In this document: one piece after another, positions 1 to 9,500 of the stretch
Layout: the number at the start of each line of letters is the position of its first letter
Position numbering within the stretch: position 1 is the stretch's first letter
Source of the DNA: an uncultured Eggerthella sp.
Lineage (GTDB): Bacteria; Actinomycetota; Coriobacteriia; Coriobacteriales; Eggerthellaceae
Assembly: GCA_900542065.1 (NCBI GenBank)
Contig: UQLU01000008.1
Span: 58,040 to 122,039 of the forward strand
Reading direction: 5' to 3'
Length of the DNA: 64,000 nucleotides
The notes under the pieces: generated by a model
The model's database searches: none
What the model saw: the letters and a program-made list of their open reading frames with translations, nothing else
Told to the model about the DNA's origin: nothing
Made by a program: the position numbers and the translations under genes

Positions 1-472
1 CCTGGGATTTCTTTTTGTCGGCAGCAGGTGCCAATTCCGATTCCTTTTGAATTTGACTATCTTGCCCTTCAAGTAATTGATCCATTTCATGGGCGCCAAT
101 TACTCGAGGAAGCGTTTTGGATTGCTTGGGACCTTGCAAAATCTCAGCGGGGCTCGAATCGCAACGCCCTTCTACCACCAACCAACGATAGAACCCTTTA
201 ATCGAACTTAAATGACGATTGATGGTCTTGCGCGAATACTGCGCTTGATCCAAATATGCCAAATATCGACGAATTTGCTGGTGGCGAATACGAAATGGAT
301 CCAAATCTTCCCGTTTACACCAACGCAAATACGCCAGAATATCAATCCGGTAGTTCCGAATAGTGTGCGCAGAACGGTTTTGCTGAGCAGCAAGTGCCTC
401 GCAAAAATCCTCCACAAGATAATCCCAGGGAGTAGAAAGAGAACGATCCTGTTTCGGAGTAGTATCTACCAC
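1..472 (-). CDS. xerC: Tyrosine recombinase XerC, N-terminal part (cut by window edge)
   Basis: Site-specific recombinase expected to act at dif to resolve chromosome dimers. About 157 codons are visible. The translation has the SAM-like core-binding domain typical of XerC/XerD, with recognisable stretches such as NYRIDILAYLRWC, RRYLAYLDQ and the RKTINRHLSSIKGFYRW segment; the catalytic domain with the R-H-R-Y residues lies beyond the left edge. The frame is the same as trmFO: an in-frame TAA (476-478) is followed by TTC and then a GTG at 470-472, so GTG is the only plausible upstream start. There is no independent promoter space, so it is probably translated from the comM-dprA-trmFO transcript. 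XerC versus XerD cannot be settled from this half; trmFO-xerC adjacency favours XerC. Confidence 0.85.
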   Translation of the reverse strand, partial: MVDTTPKQDRSLSTPWDYLVEDFCEALAAQQNRSAHTIRNYRIDILAYLRWCKREDLDPFRIRHQQIRRYLAYLDQAQYSRKTINRHLSSIKGFYRWLVVEGRCDSSPAEILQGPKQSKTLPRVIGAHEMDQLLEGQDSQIQKESELAPAADKKKSQ

Positions 473-475
473 GAA

Positions 476-1996
476 TTACTCCAACACCCACAGTTCCTTG
501 TTGCAGTAATTCTTCAAAGCCTGATCACCGCGTTGCGCATAGGCAGCATAACGCTGACGCTTATTGCGAATATGAGGAACAATAGGCTCCATAATGCCAA
601 AGTTTACATGCATAGGCTGATAATCAACGGTTTCGCGATTGGTTGCATAAGCCAAAAGCGCCCCAAAAGCAGTTTCTTTAGGTAATGCAGGCAGGGAATG
701 TTCTGTAAGCAAAGCGACAATATTGAGAGAAGCCCATAATCCCGAAGCAATAGCTTCACAATATCCTTCTGTTCCCCCAAACTGACCAGCAACAAAAATC
801 GGCACTGGTATAGCTTTTGCTTTTTCGCTACACAAACGTAAAGACGAATCCAGCAAAAGAGGAGCGTTAATAAACGTATTGCGATGCATTACTCCATAAC
901 GTGCGAATTCTGCCTGCTCTAATCCAGGGATCATTCTAAATACCCGTTTTTGTTCAGAGAAGGTAAGGTTAGTTTGAAAACCAACTAAATTAAAGCTTTG
1001 GCCATGAGCGTCCTCTGCGCGAAGCTGAACAACCGCCCACGGACGACGACCAGTCGCTGGATCAGTTAATCCTACTGGTTTTAAAGGACCAAAACGAGGC
1101 GCATCAAAGCCTCGTCGAGCAATTTCTTCTATTGGCTGGCATGCTTGGAACAAATCCGCTGTTTCAAAATCGCGCTTAATAACTCGTTCTGCCCCAAGTA
1201 ACTCTTCTATGAAACGCTCGTACGATTCCTTATCGAAAGGAGCATTCAGATAGTCCCCTTCACCTTCACCCTCGTAGCGACTTTGGCTAAATACCTTAGT
1301 CCGATCAAGAGAATCCGCCATTACTACAGGTGCTGCGGCATCATAAAACGCAAGCTGATCTTGCCCTGTTAAATCCTGCATACATAAGGCAAATCTTTCA
1401 GAAGTCAGAGGACCAGAAGCGACCAGAATAGCATCAGCAGGCTTAAACAAAACCAAAGAAGCTTCATCAGAAGAAGAACAAGATGTCCCTGACAACCCTG
1501 AAGCGAGCTTACTTGCATCTGCAGAAGTACCCTGCAAAGAAAGAGCTTCTTCAATAGTTTCAGATTGCAATGAATCGCCCGCAACCGCAAGTGCACCTTC
1601 AGGTGTTATTGCCACTACTTCTGCGTTAACGCGAATGATATTTGGATACTGATCAATGCGATACGTTACTTCTTCGGCAAACTTATCCCTGTCAACCGCA
1701 AGCGCACCACCTGCTGCCACGCGATTGTTATAGGCACATTCCAAAACAAATGAACCTAATTCGCTCAGTTCATGTTTCAACATACCAGCAGCACTATCGA
1801 GCTTGGTTGATTTGAGCGAATTAGAACAAACAAGTTCTGCGCAATAGCTCGTTTTATGAACAGCTGTTTTGGTAACTGGACGCATTTCAAACAAGCGCAC
1901 CGTATATCCACGCTTGGCAAGCTGAAGCGCTGCTTCGCTTCCAGCAAGTCCCGCACCAATAACATCAATTACTTTGTTGATCTTAGAAATACTCAT
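476..1996 (-). CDS. trmFO: TrmFO, folate/FAD-dependent tRNA (uracil-54-C5)-methyltransferase
   Basis: Makes ribothymidine at position 54 of tRNA using methylenetetrahydrofolate and FADH2. The N-terminus has the FAD dinucleotide site (IGAGLAGSEAALQLAKRG, residues 13-30), the family block AELVCSNSL (53-61), the LVASGPLTS segment near 191, and the C-terminal GQFGGTEGYCEAIASG motif. At 506 residues it is longer than the usual roughly 435-450; the excess is a Ser/Ala-rich insertion around residues 135-182. In the DYLNCP block, where the Bacillus subtilis enzyme has Cys226, this protein reads DYLNAP (Ala252); the codon is GCT. Cys57 of the ELVCSNS block is kept. It sits 12 bases after dprA and directly before xerC. 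Confidence 0.93.
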   Translation of the reverse strand: MSISKINKVIDVIGAGLAGSEAALQLAKRGYTVRLFEMRPVTKTAVHKTSYCAELVCSNSLKSTKLDSAAGMLKHELSELGSFVLECAYNNRVAAGGALAVDRDKFAEEVTYRIDQYPNIIRVNAEVVAITPEGALAVAGDSLQSETIEEALSLQGTSADASKLASGLSGTSCSSSDEASLVLFKPADAILVASGPLTSERFALCMQDLTGQDQLAFYDAAAPVVMADSLDRTKVFSQSRYEGEGEGDYLNAPFDKESYERFIEELLGAERVIKRDFETADLFQACQPIEEIARRGFDAPRFGPLKPVGLTDPATGRRPWAVVQLRAEDAHGQSFNLVGFQTNLTFSEQKRVFRMIPGLEQAEFARYGVMHRNTFINAPLLLDSSLRLCSEKAKAIPVPIFVAGQFGGTEGYCEAIASGLWASLNIVALLTEHSLPALPKETAFGALLAYATNRETVDYQPMHVNFGIMEPIVPHIRNKRQRYAAYAQRGDQALKNYCNKELWVLE

Positions 1997-2008
1997 AATG
2001 ACACACTA

Positions 2009-3037
2009 CTATACCCGAGCAGGTCCATAGCGCCCATCGGGAAACCGCGCAATTAAACCATCTCTTTCATACTGAGCCAGTTTAACCATAATTTGAGTAA
2101 GGTGGTCTTGGGTTTTTTCGCTATCCTCACCATCCCTGTCTTTATCGCCGTTCTCACTACCAAGACGAAATGAAAGCATTTGTTCAATTCTCATAGGATT
2201 TGCCAACAATGCCTTAAGTAAAGAATCCTCAGAAGAAACCTCTGGATTATCTCCAACCCAACGACGCTGTTCGGGCGAACGTGCATCTTCCATACGAAGG
2301 CAGCCATATATCCCCACCAAAATGTCTTCGAAGCTCTCGGCATCGACGATAGGAGTAGCTCCCTGATAAATCAATCGATTCGCACCAAGCGAAGTTACAG
2401 AAGTAATAGGACCTGGAACCGCAAGTACTTCCTTACCAGCTGCGAGAGCATCATCCGCCGTCGAAAACGTTCCTGAAGGAAGCCCCGCCTCGACAATAAG
2501 AGTTGCTCGTGAAAGGCCTGCAATGATTCGATTTCGAGCTCTGAAAGTATAGGGAAGCGGTGGGAAATCCCAATGATGCTCCGATACAACAGCACCTCCC
2601 CCATCAATTACCTGCTGAAATAATGCCGCATTCGATTGAGGATAGAGCTGATCACATCCGCCACCTAATACCACAACCGTTTCACCATGCACCTCAAGTG
2701 CGCCCCGATGAGCTTCTGAATCGCATCCAAGCGCTCCTCCTGAAACTATAGGAATTCCGCGTTGAGCCGCTAATTTAGCAAACTGATGAGCTGCTGATTT
2801 CCCATAGGGCGTCGCTTTACGCGCCCCAATAATCGACAGGCCATCTCTAAGAGTATGAATATTACCTATGCCATAGAGAATCTCTGGCGGATCGGACAAG
2901 TGCAACAACGATTCAGGATACCCTTCTTGCCCTACCGACACCTTCCAACGATCACCATTGAGTGTTTTTGAAGGCACCGATACAAACCGCTTTGCATGAA
3001 GTTTTTTCGCCTCTTCTAAACTTAATTCTTTCATCAT
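2009..3037 (-). CDS. dprA: DNA-processing protein DprA (Smf family)
   Basis: Loads RecA onto incoming single-stranded DNA during natural transformation. The Rossmann-like core is clear: SIIGARKATPYGKSAA, IVSGGALGCDSEAHRGAL, VVVLGGGCDQLYP, and the RARNRIIAGLS motif, covering roughly residues 65-240. The C-terminal part (about 290-342) resembles the winged-helix extension of many DprA proteins and is preceded by a charged Asp/Glu/Lys stretch. The start overlaps the comM stop by four bases (ATGA), which implies translational coupling. Its pairing with comM suggests a transformation or recombination module, although no competence pilus genes are in the window. Confidence 0.93.
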   Translation of the reverse strand: MMKELSLEEAKKLHAKRFVSVPSKTLNGDRWKVSVGQEGYPESLLHLSDPPEILYGIGNIHTLRDGLSIIGARKATPYGKSAAHQFAKLAAQRGIPIVSGGALGCDSEAHRGALEVHGETVVVLGGGCDQLYPQSNAALFQQVIDGGGAVVSEHHWDFPPLPYTFRARNRIIAGLSRATLIVEAGLPSGTFSTADDALAAGKEVLAVPGPITSVTSLGANRLIYQGATPIVDAESFEDILVGIYGCLRMEDARSPEQRRWVGDNPEVSSEDSLLKALLANPMRIEQMLSFRLGSENGDKDRDGEDSEKTQDHLTQIMVKLAQYERDGLIARFPDGRYGPARV

Positions 3038-4524
3038 GACAATCCCCCTCCAAATCGCAGCGTAAAAGCTTCAGCAATGTGGGCTTTTTTAACCTGTTCC
3101 GATTCGGCAATATCGGCAATAGTCCGCGACAGAAGAAGTGTTTTCGCGATAGAGCGTGCACTCATTTCTTGCGAATTTGCCAACGACAAGAAAAAATCTT
3201 CTGTTTGTATGTCTAAGCAACATGCTTCCTTCAATGCTCGAAGGCCTTTAGACGCAGTATTTCTTTTGGACGAACGCCATTTCGCAAAAGCACGTGCTCG
3301 TTCTACTCCCTCACGCAACTCAGCAGAACTTCGTCCTTTTCCTGAAGAAAACAACTCATCACTTTTTTCGCGCCACACATCAATGCGCATATCGATTCGA
3401 TCTATCAAGGGACCACCCATCCTGTTTTGATAGGCTTGCACCGCCACAACACCACAGCGACACTTTCCGCTCGGATCACCAAAATACCCACAGGGACATG
3501 GATTAGTAGCAGCTACTAATTGAAACTTTGCAGGAAATACATACGTTCCATCTGCGCGCGTAAGGGTAATGGATCCAGTTTCTATAGGTTGGCGCAGCGT
3601 TTGAAGAACCGAAGTCTTGAATTCAGCTAACTCATCCAAAAACAAAACTCCCCGATGAGCAAGGGATGCCTCTCCTGGATGAGGAGGCTTTCCACCCCCA
3701 ATCAAACCAGCTGCAGTAGCGCTATGATGAGGACTTCGAAAAGGACGCCGTCCTGACAAAATAGGCGAGATATCTTCCCCTGCCACCGAATGAACCAAGG
3801 CAGCTTCAATTTTTTCCGATTCGGAGAGTTCAGGCAAAATCGTAGCAAAACGCTGAGCAAGCATAGTCTTTCCAGACCCTGGAGGACCAACCATCAACAC
3901 TCCATGGTTACCTGCCGCGGCAACCTGCAATGCGCGTTTTGCCGCCTCATGCCCTATCACTTCAGCATAATCAACCTGTTCCTGCTGCTCATGGGGAGCA
4001 AACGTTTTATGCAAGGCAAAACGTCCCGTTCGAATGTGGCTCAAATGCTCTAGCGCATAGCAGGTAAGTCCCTCCATGTTGAATATCCCCTGATCAGAAA
4101 CGCCTGTCAAAAGGTTATATCCCTGACTATAAGCACATTGCTGATAAGCAAGCATTCCCTTAGGAGCTCTGACTGAACCATCAAGAAGAAGTTCACCTAC
4201 AACAAGACGAGAAGAAATATGTTCTTTTTCGATTTGCCCTGTTGCCGCCAAAATACCCAATGCGATAGGTAAATCAAACCCAGAGCCTGTCTTTTTTAAC
4301 GCTCCAGGTGCTAAGTTGATTACGATCTTATCGGTAGGCATTACAAAACCACTTGCGCGAAGCGCTGCTTTAACCCTTTCGCGCGATTCCATAATGGTTA
4401 CATCCGCCATGCCTACGATCGAAAAAGAAGGAATACCATTAGAAATTACCACCTCAACCAAAACGGGAATTGCCTCAACTCCTTGGATAGTGGCACTTTG
4501 AATGGCAAAACTTCGCTGATGCAT
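3034..4524 (-). CDS. comM: YifB/ComM family Mg-chelatase-like AAA+ ATPase
   Basis: AAA+ helicase-like protein known in transformable bacteria to promote branch migration during DNA integration. The N-terminal ChlI-like domain (about 1-170) contains the family signatures VVISNGIPSFSIVGM and NLAPGALKKTGSGFDLPIAL. The AAA+ core has Walker A GPPGSGKTML, Walker B GVLFLDELAEF, and the Cys cluster CPCGYFGDPSGKCRCG characteristic of this family. The C-terminal lid domain ends at residue 496, the usual family length. It follows yraN by two bases and overlaps dprA by four, so yraN-comM-dprA-trmFO-xerC is one operon reading leftward. Confidence 0.93.
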   Translation of the reverse strand: MHQRSFAIQSATIQGVEAIPVLVEVVISNGIPSFSIVGMADVTIMESRERVKAALRASGFVMPTDKIVINLAPGALKKTGSGFDLPIALGILAATGQIEKEHISSRLVVGELLLDGSVRAPKGMLAYQQCAYSQGYNLLTGVSDQGIFNMEGLTCYALEHLSHIRTGRFALHKTFAPHEQQEQVDYAEVIGHEAAKRALQVAAAGNHGVLMVGPPGSGKTMLAQRFATILPELSESEKIEAALVHSVAGEDISPILSGRRPFRSPHHSATAAGLIGGGKPPHPGEASLAHRGVLFLDELAEFKTSVLQTLRQPIETGSITLTRADGTYVFPAKFQLVAATNPCPCGYFGDPSGKCRCGVVAVQAYQNRMGGPLIDRIDMRIDVWREKSDELFSSGKGRSSAELREGVERARAFAKWRSSKRNTASKGLRALKEACCLDIQTEDFFLSLANSQEMSARSIAKTLLLSRTIADIAESEQVKKAHIAEAFTLRFGGGLS

Positions 4525-4526
4525 TG

Positions 4527-5030
4527 TTATTCAGCCCCAAACGCATTGGTGTGAAAACGTAAAAAGGCATGATGTTCAGACAAAACCAAAATCGAAATAA
4601 CATCAAAGCGGACACGAATATCGCATGCATGGTAAGTTCTCAAAAAGCAAGCCGCAATTCGCTCGTATTTATCGCGTTTGCGAGCATCAACTGCTTCAGC
4701 AGGAAACCCCTTATGAAGTTGCGAGCGCGTTTTTACCTCAATAAAGCACAGAGTATCCCCCTCGCGAGCAATAATATCAGCCTCACCCGCAAAACAGGTC
4801 CAGTTTGTTTCAAGAATGTCGAACCCTTTACTTTTTAAAAATCGAACCGCCGCCTGTTCACCCTTCATTCCTAGTTCTTTGGAAGTGTATTTAGGCAAGG
4901 AGGAACAAGATGAGGCATCCTCCCGTGCTTGTCCAAAATCATTTCCCGTAAGCCCTTCGGCACAAGCGCTCTCGCTTAAACCATGTTCTTGCTCCAGAAC
5001 ATCAGATAGTTGTGTTGGTGAATTGTTCAT
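4527..5030 (-). CDS. yraN: YraN family (UPF0102) endonuclease-fold protein
   Basis: Small protein of the UPF0102 family, which has a restriction-endonuclease-like fold; its cellular role is unsettled. The core starts near residue 50 (LGMKGEQAAVRFLKSKGF) and keeps the family nuclease-like residues in the GEADIIA...LCFIEVKTRS region. A roughly 48-residue Ser/Glu-rich N-terminal extension is unusual for the family. The upstream ATG at 5030 is supported by a GGAGG six bases before it, whereas the internal ATG at the core lacks one, so the extension is probably real. It heads the comM-dprA operon. Confidence 0.88.
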   Translation of the reverse strand: MNNSPTQLSDVLEQEHGLSESACAEGLTGNDFGQAREDASSCSSLPKYTSKELGMKGEQAAVRFLKSKGFDILETNWTCFAGEADIIAREGDTLCFIEVKTRSQLHKGFPAEAVDARKRDKYERIAACFLRTYHACDIRVRFDVISILVLSEHHAFLRFHTNAFGAE

Positions 5031-5233
5031 CTTGTCCTCCTAACACTTAAGAGGATAAAGATCAAAATTCACATAAAAGAGAAGTTTGAAGCACAGTTTG
5101 TGCACATTTTTACATCACAAACTGCATAGATAGTGCACATCAGAGTCACATTTTAGGCACGTATATCTCACATAAAACAAGAAAGCTACCACAGCATAAG
5201 AGACATAAGTAAACGAGCGGCAATAAACTCCGC
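5031..5233. promoter_or_regulatory. Intergenic region upstream of yraN with a 9-bp inverted repeat
   Basis: About 200 bases without a gene between the rnhB stop and the yraN start, AT-rich, and the natural place for a yraN operon promoter. It contains a perfect inverted repeat CAGTTTGTG (5094-5102) and CACAAACTG (5116-5124) with a 13-base spacer. No run of U follows on either strand, so an operator or mRNA hairpin is more likely than a terminator. No convincing -35/-10 pair was found. Confidence 0.35.
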
Positions 5234-6016
5234 TTAAAAGAGCGTTTCCTGTAAAAAGTTTTGGCAAAAAGAAACACGATGTATGGGTGTTAGGCCTTTT
5301 TCCTGAATAGCCTGGCGATGACGGGCACTTCCATAACCTTTTGAGGAAGCAAAATCGTAGCCAGGATACACTTCGTCATAGCTAACCATCAAAGCATCAC
5401 GAGAGACTTTTGCAATAAGCGAAGCCGCAGCAATAGAAGCGCAACGGGCATCTCCATGCACTACATTTATTTCTCGCGGATCAATATGCAAGGGATTTCC
5501 ATCAAGCAACACCACTTCAGGGTGAATCCCTTGTTGCTCTATTTCAGCAATTGCGCGACTAAAAGCACTACGCAAACAAGCACTCATACCAAGATCGTCA
5601 ATTTGGTTAGGCGGGATATTTACTAGCGTCCAAGCCAAAGCGCACTCTTTGATTCTCTGAGCAAGAGCGGGACGATGCGCTTCTGCCACCTGTTTCGAAT
5701 CATTGAGACCTTCGATACGGGGCATCTTTGGATTCAAAACTACCGCACCAACCGTCAATGGTCCCGCTAACGGTCCACGTCCCACTTCATCAAGACCAAC
5801 GACTAGCTTATCTGAAGCCAATTCGTGCTCGAAGGCATACAGCCTTTCCAAGCGCTGCTTTTCAGCTTCTTCTGCTTCCAAACGATGACGAGTCTGTTTA
5901 AGCGCGAGCTGAACACCTTTTCGCGTATCAGCACAAAGTGAACGTTCAAGTACCGCAAATTCATCTGCAGTAACCTTTGATAATCGTGCACGGATATCTG
6001 CAACGGTCTGAGACAT
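5234..6016 (-). CDS. rnhB: Ribonuclease HII
   Basis: Cleaves RNA in RNA-DNA hybrids and nicks at single ribonucleotides in DNA. The catalytic acidic residues lie in VVGLDEVGRGPLAGPL, VVLLDGNP and HGDARCASIAAASLIAK; LNDSKQVAEAHRPAL is also typical. An ATG exists at 6049, but the one at 6016 is preferred: AAAGGAAG lies eight bases upstream of it, while the longer reading would begin inside the rplS terminator. The 260-residue product has a roughly 60-residue helical charged N-terminal segment before the catalytic core, as in many Gram-positive RNases HII. It is just downstream of rplS, separated by an intrinsic terminator. Confidence 0.93.
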   Translation of the reverse strand: MSQTVADIRARLSKVTADEFAVLERSLCADTRKGVQLALKQTRHRLEAEEAEKQRLERLYAFEHELASDKLVVGLDEVGRGPLAGPLTVGAVVLNPKMPRIEGLNDSKQVAEAHRPALAQRIKECALAWTLVNIPPNQIDDLGMSACLRSAFSRAIAEIEQQGIHPEVVLLDGNPLHIDPREINVVHGDARCASIAAASLIAKVSRDALMVSYDEVYPGYDFASSKGYGSARHRQAIQEKGLTPIHRVSFCQNFLQETLF

Positions 6017-6050
6017 AGAGTTCACTTCCTTTACCTGCGCTGAAACCATC

Positions 6051-6085
6051 TAAAACAAAAAAGGGCACGAATTACTTCGTGCCCT
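6051..6085 (-). terminator. Intrinsic terminator after rplS
   Basis: A perfect 10-bp stem AGGGCACGAA / TTCGTGCCCT (6062-6085) with a four-base loop, followed on the minus strand by a T-rich run ending at 6051. It lies between the rplS stop and the rnhB start, so rnhB is reached either by read-through or from another promoter. Confidence 0.88.
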
Positions 6086-6107
6086 AACATATTTGAGTAA
6101 AAAGGAC

Positions 6108-6452
6108 TTAGAATGCCTTTTCCTTGATTTTTGCAGCCTTGCCTACCTTGTCGCGGAGGTAGTAGAGCTTTGCGCGGCTTACATCGCCACGACGAACAAC
6201 TTCAATCTTTTCAATCTTTGGAGAATGTACTGGGAACGTACGCTCTACACCAACGGAAAAGCTAATCTTACGTACGGTGAAGGTTTCACGGTTGGAAGCA
6301 CCGTGACGACGAATTACATCGCCCTGGAAGACCTGAATACGTTCGCGGTTGCCTTCCTTAATGCGATAGTGAACCTTAACATTGTCACCTACATTGAATT
6401 CTGCAACATCAGGGTTGATCTGCTGCTGTTCGATTGCGCGGATGATATCCAT
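6108..6452 (-). CDS. rplS: 50S ribosomal protein L19
   Basis: Large-subunit ribosomal protein, 114 residues, normal length. The sequence starts MDIIRAIEQQQ and has the family blocks VGDNVKVHYRIKEGNRER, FQGDVIRRHG, and FSVGVERTFPVHSPKI. The open frame extends further upstream, but AAGGATAAGGAAAACC directly before the ATG at 6452 marks the real start. It has its own promoter (6523-6551) and a terminator downstream, so it is probably mainly monocistronic. Confidence 0.97.
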   Translation of the reverse strand: MDIIRAIEQQQINPDVAEFNVGDNVKVHYRIKEGNRERIQVFQGDVIRRHGASNRETFTVRKISFSVGVERTFPVHSPKIEKIEVVRRGDVSRAKLYYLRDKVGKAAKIKEKAF

Positions 6453-6500
6453 GGTTTTCCTTATCCTTCTATATAGTAAATACTTGTATGTACTTATGTG

Positions 6501-6551
6501 GTGTCTTTTGACACAGCAGAGAATTGTACTCTTATTTACACCTCTGCGCAA
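6501..6551 (-). promoter_or_regulatory. rplS promoter and leader hairpin
   Basis: On the minus strand, TTGCGC (6546-6551), a 17-base spacer, and TACAAT (6523-6528) form a good housekeeping-sigma promoter upstream of rplS. The expected leader is about 60 nt and contains a small perfect hairpin, GTGTC with a four-base loop and GACAC (6501-6514). Whether the hairpin has an autoregulatory role is not visible. Confidence 0.65.
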
Positions 6552-6590
6552 GAGGAAAAGTAAAATCAAGAGCAAAATACAAATGCGCGT

Positions 6591-9500
6591 CTACAAATAA
6601 TACAAAAACGAATCAAGTTTTTCTTGTAACCCCTGTTCAAGCGTCCCATCAAAAGAAAGATGCAGAACAGGAGCCGCTACTTTTCTTTCCAATAAGCGCA
6701 ACACCGTATCGGTATTTTCATACAGAGACGATACGGCAATAACACCTTTAGCACTAGCTGCCATACTTTCCATCTTTGCTGCACGATATCTTCCATTAGC
6801 TCCACGATATTCTCCCAGCAAAGAATCTGCCTTTACCCTGTGCGAATCAAGATCATCTTCGTAGGGAGATACTACCCCAAGAACATGGTGAACCTTACTA
6901 AGTTTGGATGCATATTCAGCAAGAATGGTGCGTTTTTCTTCAAAAGAAGGCTCTTCACTACTAGGAATAACAGATTTTGTCTGTTTCACTGCGGAAAGAT
7001 TTACTTGCTCTTTAGCTGCAAGATCGGCCTGCTCTTCAGCTGTAAGATTTTCCTGCTGCGCCGCATTAGGCTTTGCCCGCCTCAACAAGCAAGAACTGCC
7101 CCCGCCTGTAGATACCTGATCTAAGAAAAACGGTGTGCGGGAGCGTTTAACCGCATCCTCTTTTGCTGCGTCATACCAACTAAATAACAAATATTCAGCT
7201 AAGGGCATGCGCCAAAGACGCCATTGCGCCTCTTCTAATTTCGCTCCTACCTTACCCATTAATTCATCATCGCAGACAAGCCACCATTCACCAACAACAC
7301 CAAGCACCTTGTTGCCTAAGGCTGCTTCTTCAGATGATTCCTGGTCGAGCCATGATAGCTTCGCCCGTTTCGCGGCTTCAAGAACTCGTTCAAAGGTAAA
7401 AGGCCCTTTTAGCAACCATTCCATTAGTGTGCTGCGATAGGAATAGTGCGCCGCCCAATATAAATCTCCCGCAATAAGCATCAAAAAGAGCTGATCAGTA
7501 TCGTGAACAAGCCACGGAAGCTTTTCTAAGCTAGGCGCAATTAAGCGAACATTGGTATAGCCTTTTGCATCCAGAATACTTCGCACAACTCGATCATATA
7601 CCCCATCAGCTTCCGCACCTTCAGAGGAAGGCATCAAAATCTGCTGAACTGAACTTTGTTCGGAAAGTATGGAATTGGTATTGTCTGAGGCATTACCCTC
7701 TACTGCTTGCAACACTGCCCCAAGCGCTAACACAAACGAATAATATTCTTTCGATCTTACTTCCGCACGTCCAACACTCAAAGATTGTGAAGTGCCCATT
7801 TTAGCTAAGCTTACCTGCGCTCCTTGCCGCGCAAGCCACTCACCCACCAGTGGTCCATAGGGTCCTACCGACAAAAGGGCTGCCGATGCCTGCCTGTCAA
7901 GTTTGTCATGCCCACTTGTGATGGTTTTTGTTGCTTGAGGACGCGTAGATTCATCTTTTGTCTGATAGTTATCAAGAGCGTTTAAGAATGCTTCAATACG
8001 CGTAATAATACCTACTTGCGAAAAATGCTCATCCATTTCTATATGAAGATAAGGTTTATCTCCCATTTCTTCAGCAAACAAATGGCTCACCATAGTATCA
8101 GGACCGCAACCATGATTAGTTAAGTACACCGCAAATAAACGCGGGTCACGACGCACCAACTTCGCCCCTGACAGCAAATGCTGACCAAACGGCCAATACA
8201 TATGCGGATAATCCTGCGATATATCTAGATCATGCGCATGAAGATGACTTACGGTAATTACCTTCTGCCCTCTATCAATAAGCGCATTAGCGATACCCAT
8301 GTTAAGAGCCGGATCTGCAGTATTGTATTGCCTGGTAATAATTACCAAAACGCGCTCATTAGGATCAAGCGAATTCAGCAGTTCTTCCCCTAGCGCTTCT
8401 GTTTTGCGCGTAAATTCCTGTACTGCAAAACCACCCGCCATCATAGCGCGCGCACTTTCCTGAGGCGTATGACCTAGCTGCTTACCTACTCCTAACAACG
8501 CATTCGCAAGCGCCTGTTGACCAAAGTCCATATCCATTAAAGGACTAATAAGTTCAATGCCCCGATTTTCCAAACCAAGCACTCGTGCCACCATTAATGG
8601 CGCTGCCTGCATGTAGGGACAAGCATAATTATGATCAACCTTCGACATAACATGACGAATGGTATGCATATGAGGCATAAAAATATAGTCGACGTTTTTG
8701 CGAGCAAGCTGTTCCATATGCCCATACAGCAACTTAACTGGATAGCAAACCTCTCCCTGAGAAAGCTGCTGAGCAAGCGCAATGGTTTGTTCATGAGAAG
8801 CATCACTTAATTGCACGTTATAGCCAAGCGTTTTAAAGAAAGCATTTGCCAAAGGAAATAATTTATGAAGCATCAAACAACGAGGAATACCCACTGTTTT
8901 TTTGCCTGGATCAATCTGGGAGTCGTATCCCTCTAAATAGAATTCTTCAGTTTTTTGGAAAAACTTTCGATTAAGAGCAATCTGAGCTGGATCGAGTGAT
9001 TTGTTTTGCACCGCTTTGCCAGAAAGATCAAATCCTCTAAAAGAGGTTTGGCTGTTTTTCCCACTACGTTGTTTTTTTTCGAAATCTTGTTCAGCTAACA
9101 GTGCGGCTCCTACTGCACCTGATACCGCAAACCACGGTGAAACGGTAAGCCTATCCCCTAAAAATTGACGAAATGCTGCCACAATTGCGGGGTTATAGGC
9201 AACACCACCTTGCAGAACCACGTGCGATCCTACAGGTTTAGAGCCTACAACTTTATGTAAATAATTACGCACAATAGAAAGCGCTAAGCCCGCTGCAATA
9301 TCCTGCTTTTCAGCGCCTCTAGAAAGTGCCGCATTAATTGCAGTTTCCACAAATACGGTGCACCGTTCTCCTAGATCAACGGGCGCCTGAGAAGAAAAAG
9401 CGAGCGCGCCATATTCGTTAAGCGGAATAGCAAGCCGGAGCGCTTGTTCTTCGATAAACGAACCAGTACCCGCAGCACAGATTTTATTCATCTGGAAATC

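Noticed and set aside
212..685. Plus-strand frame across the xerC/trmFO junction
   Set aside because: Opposite two well-supported minus-strand genes.
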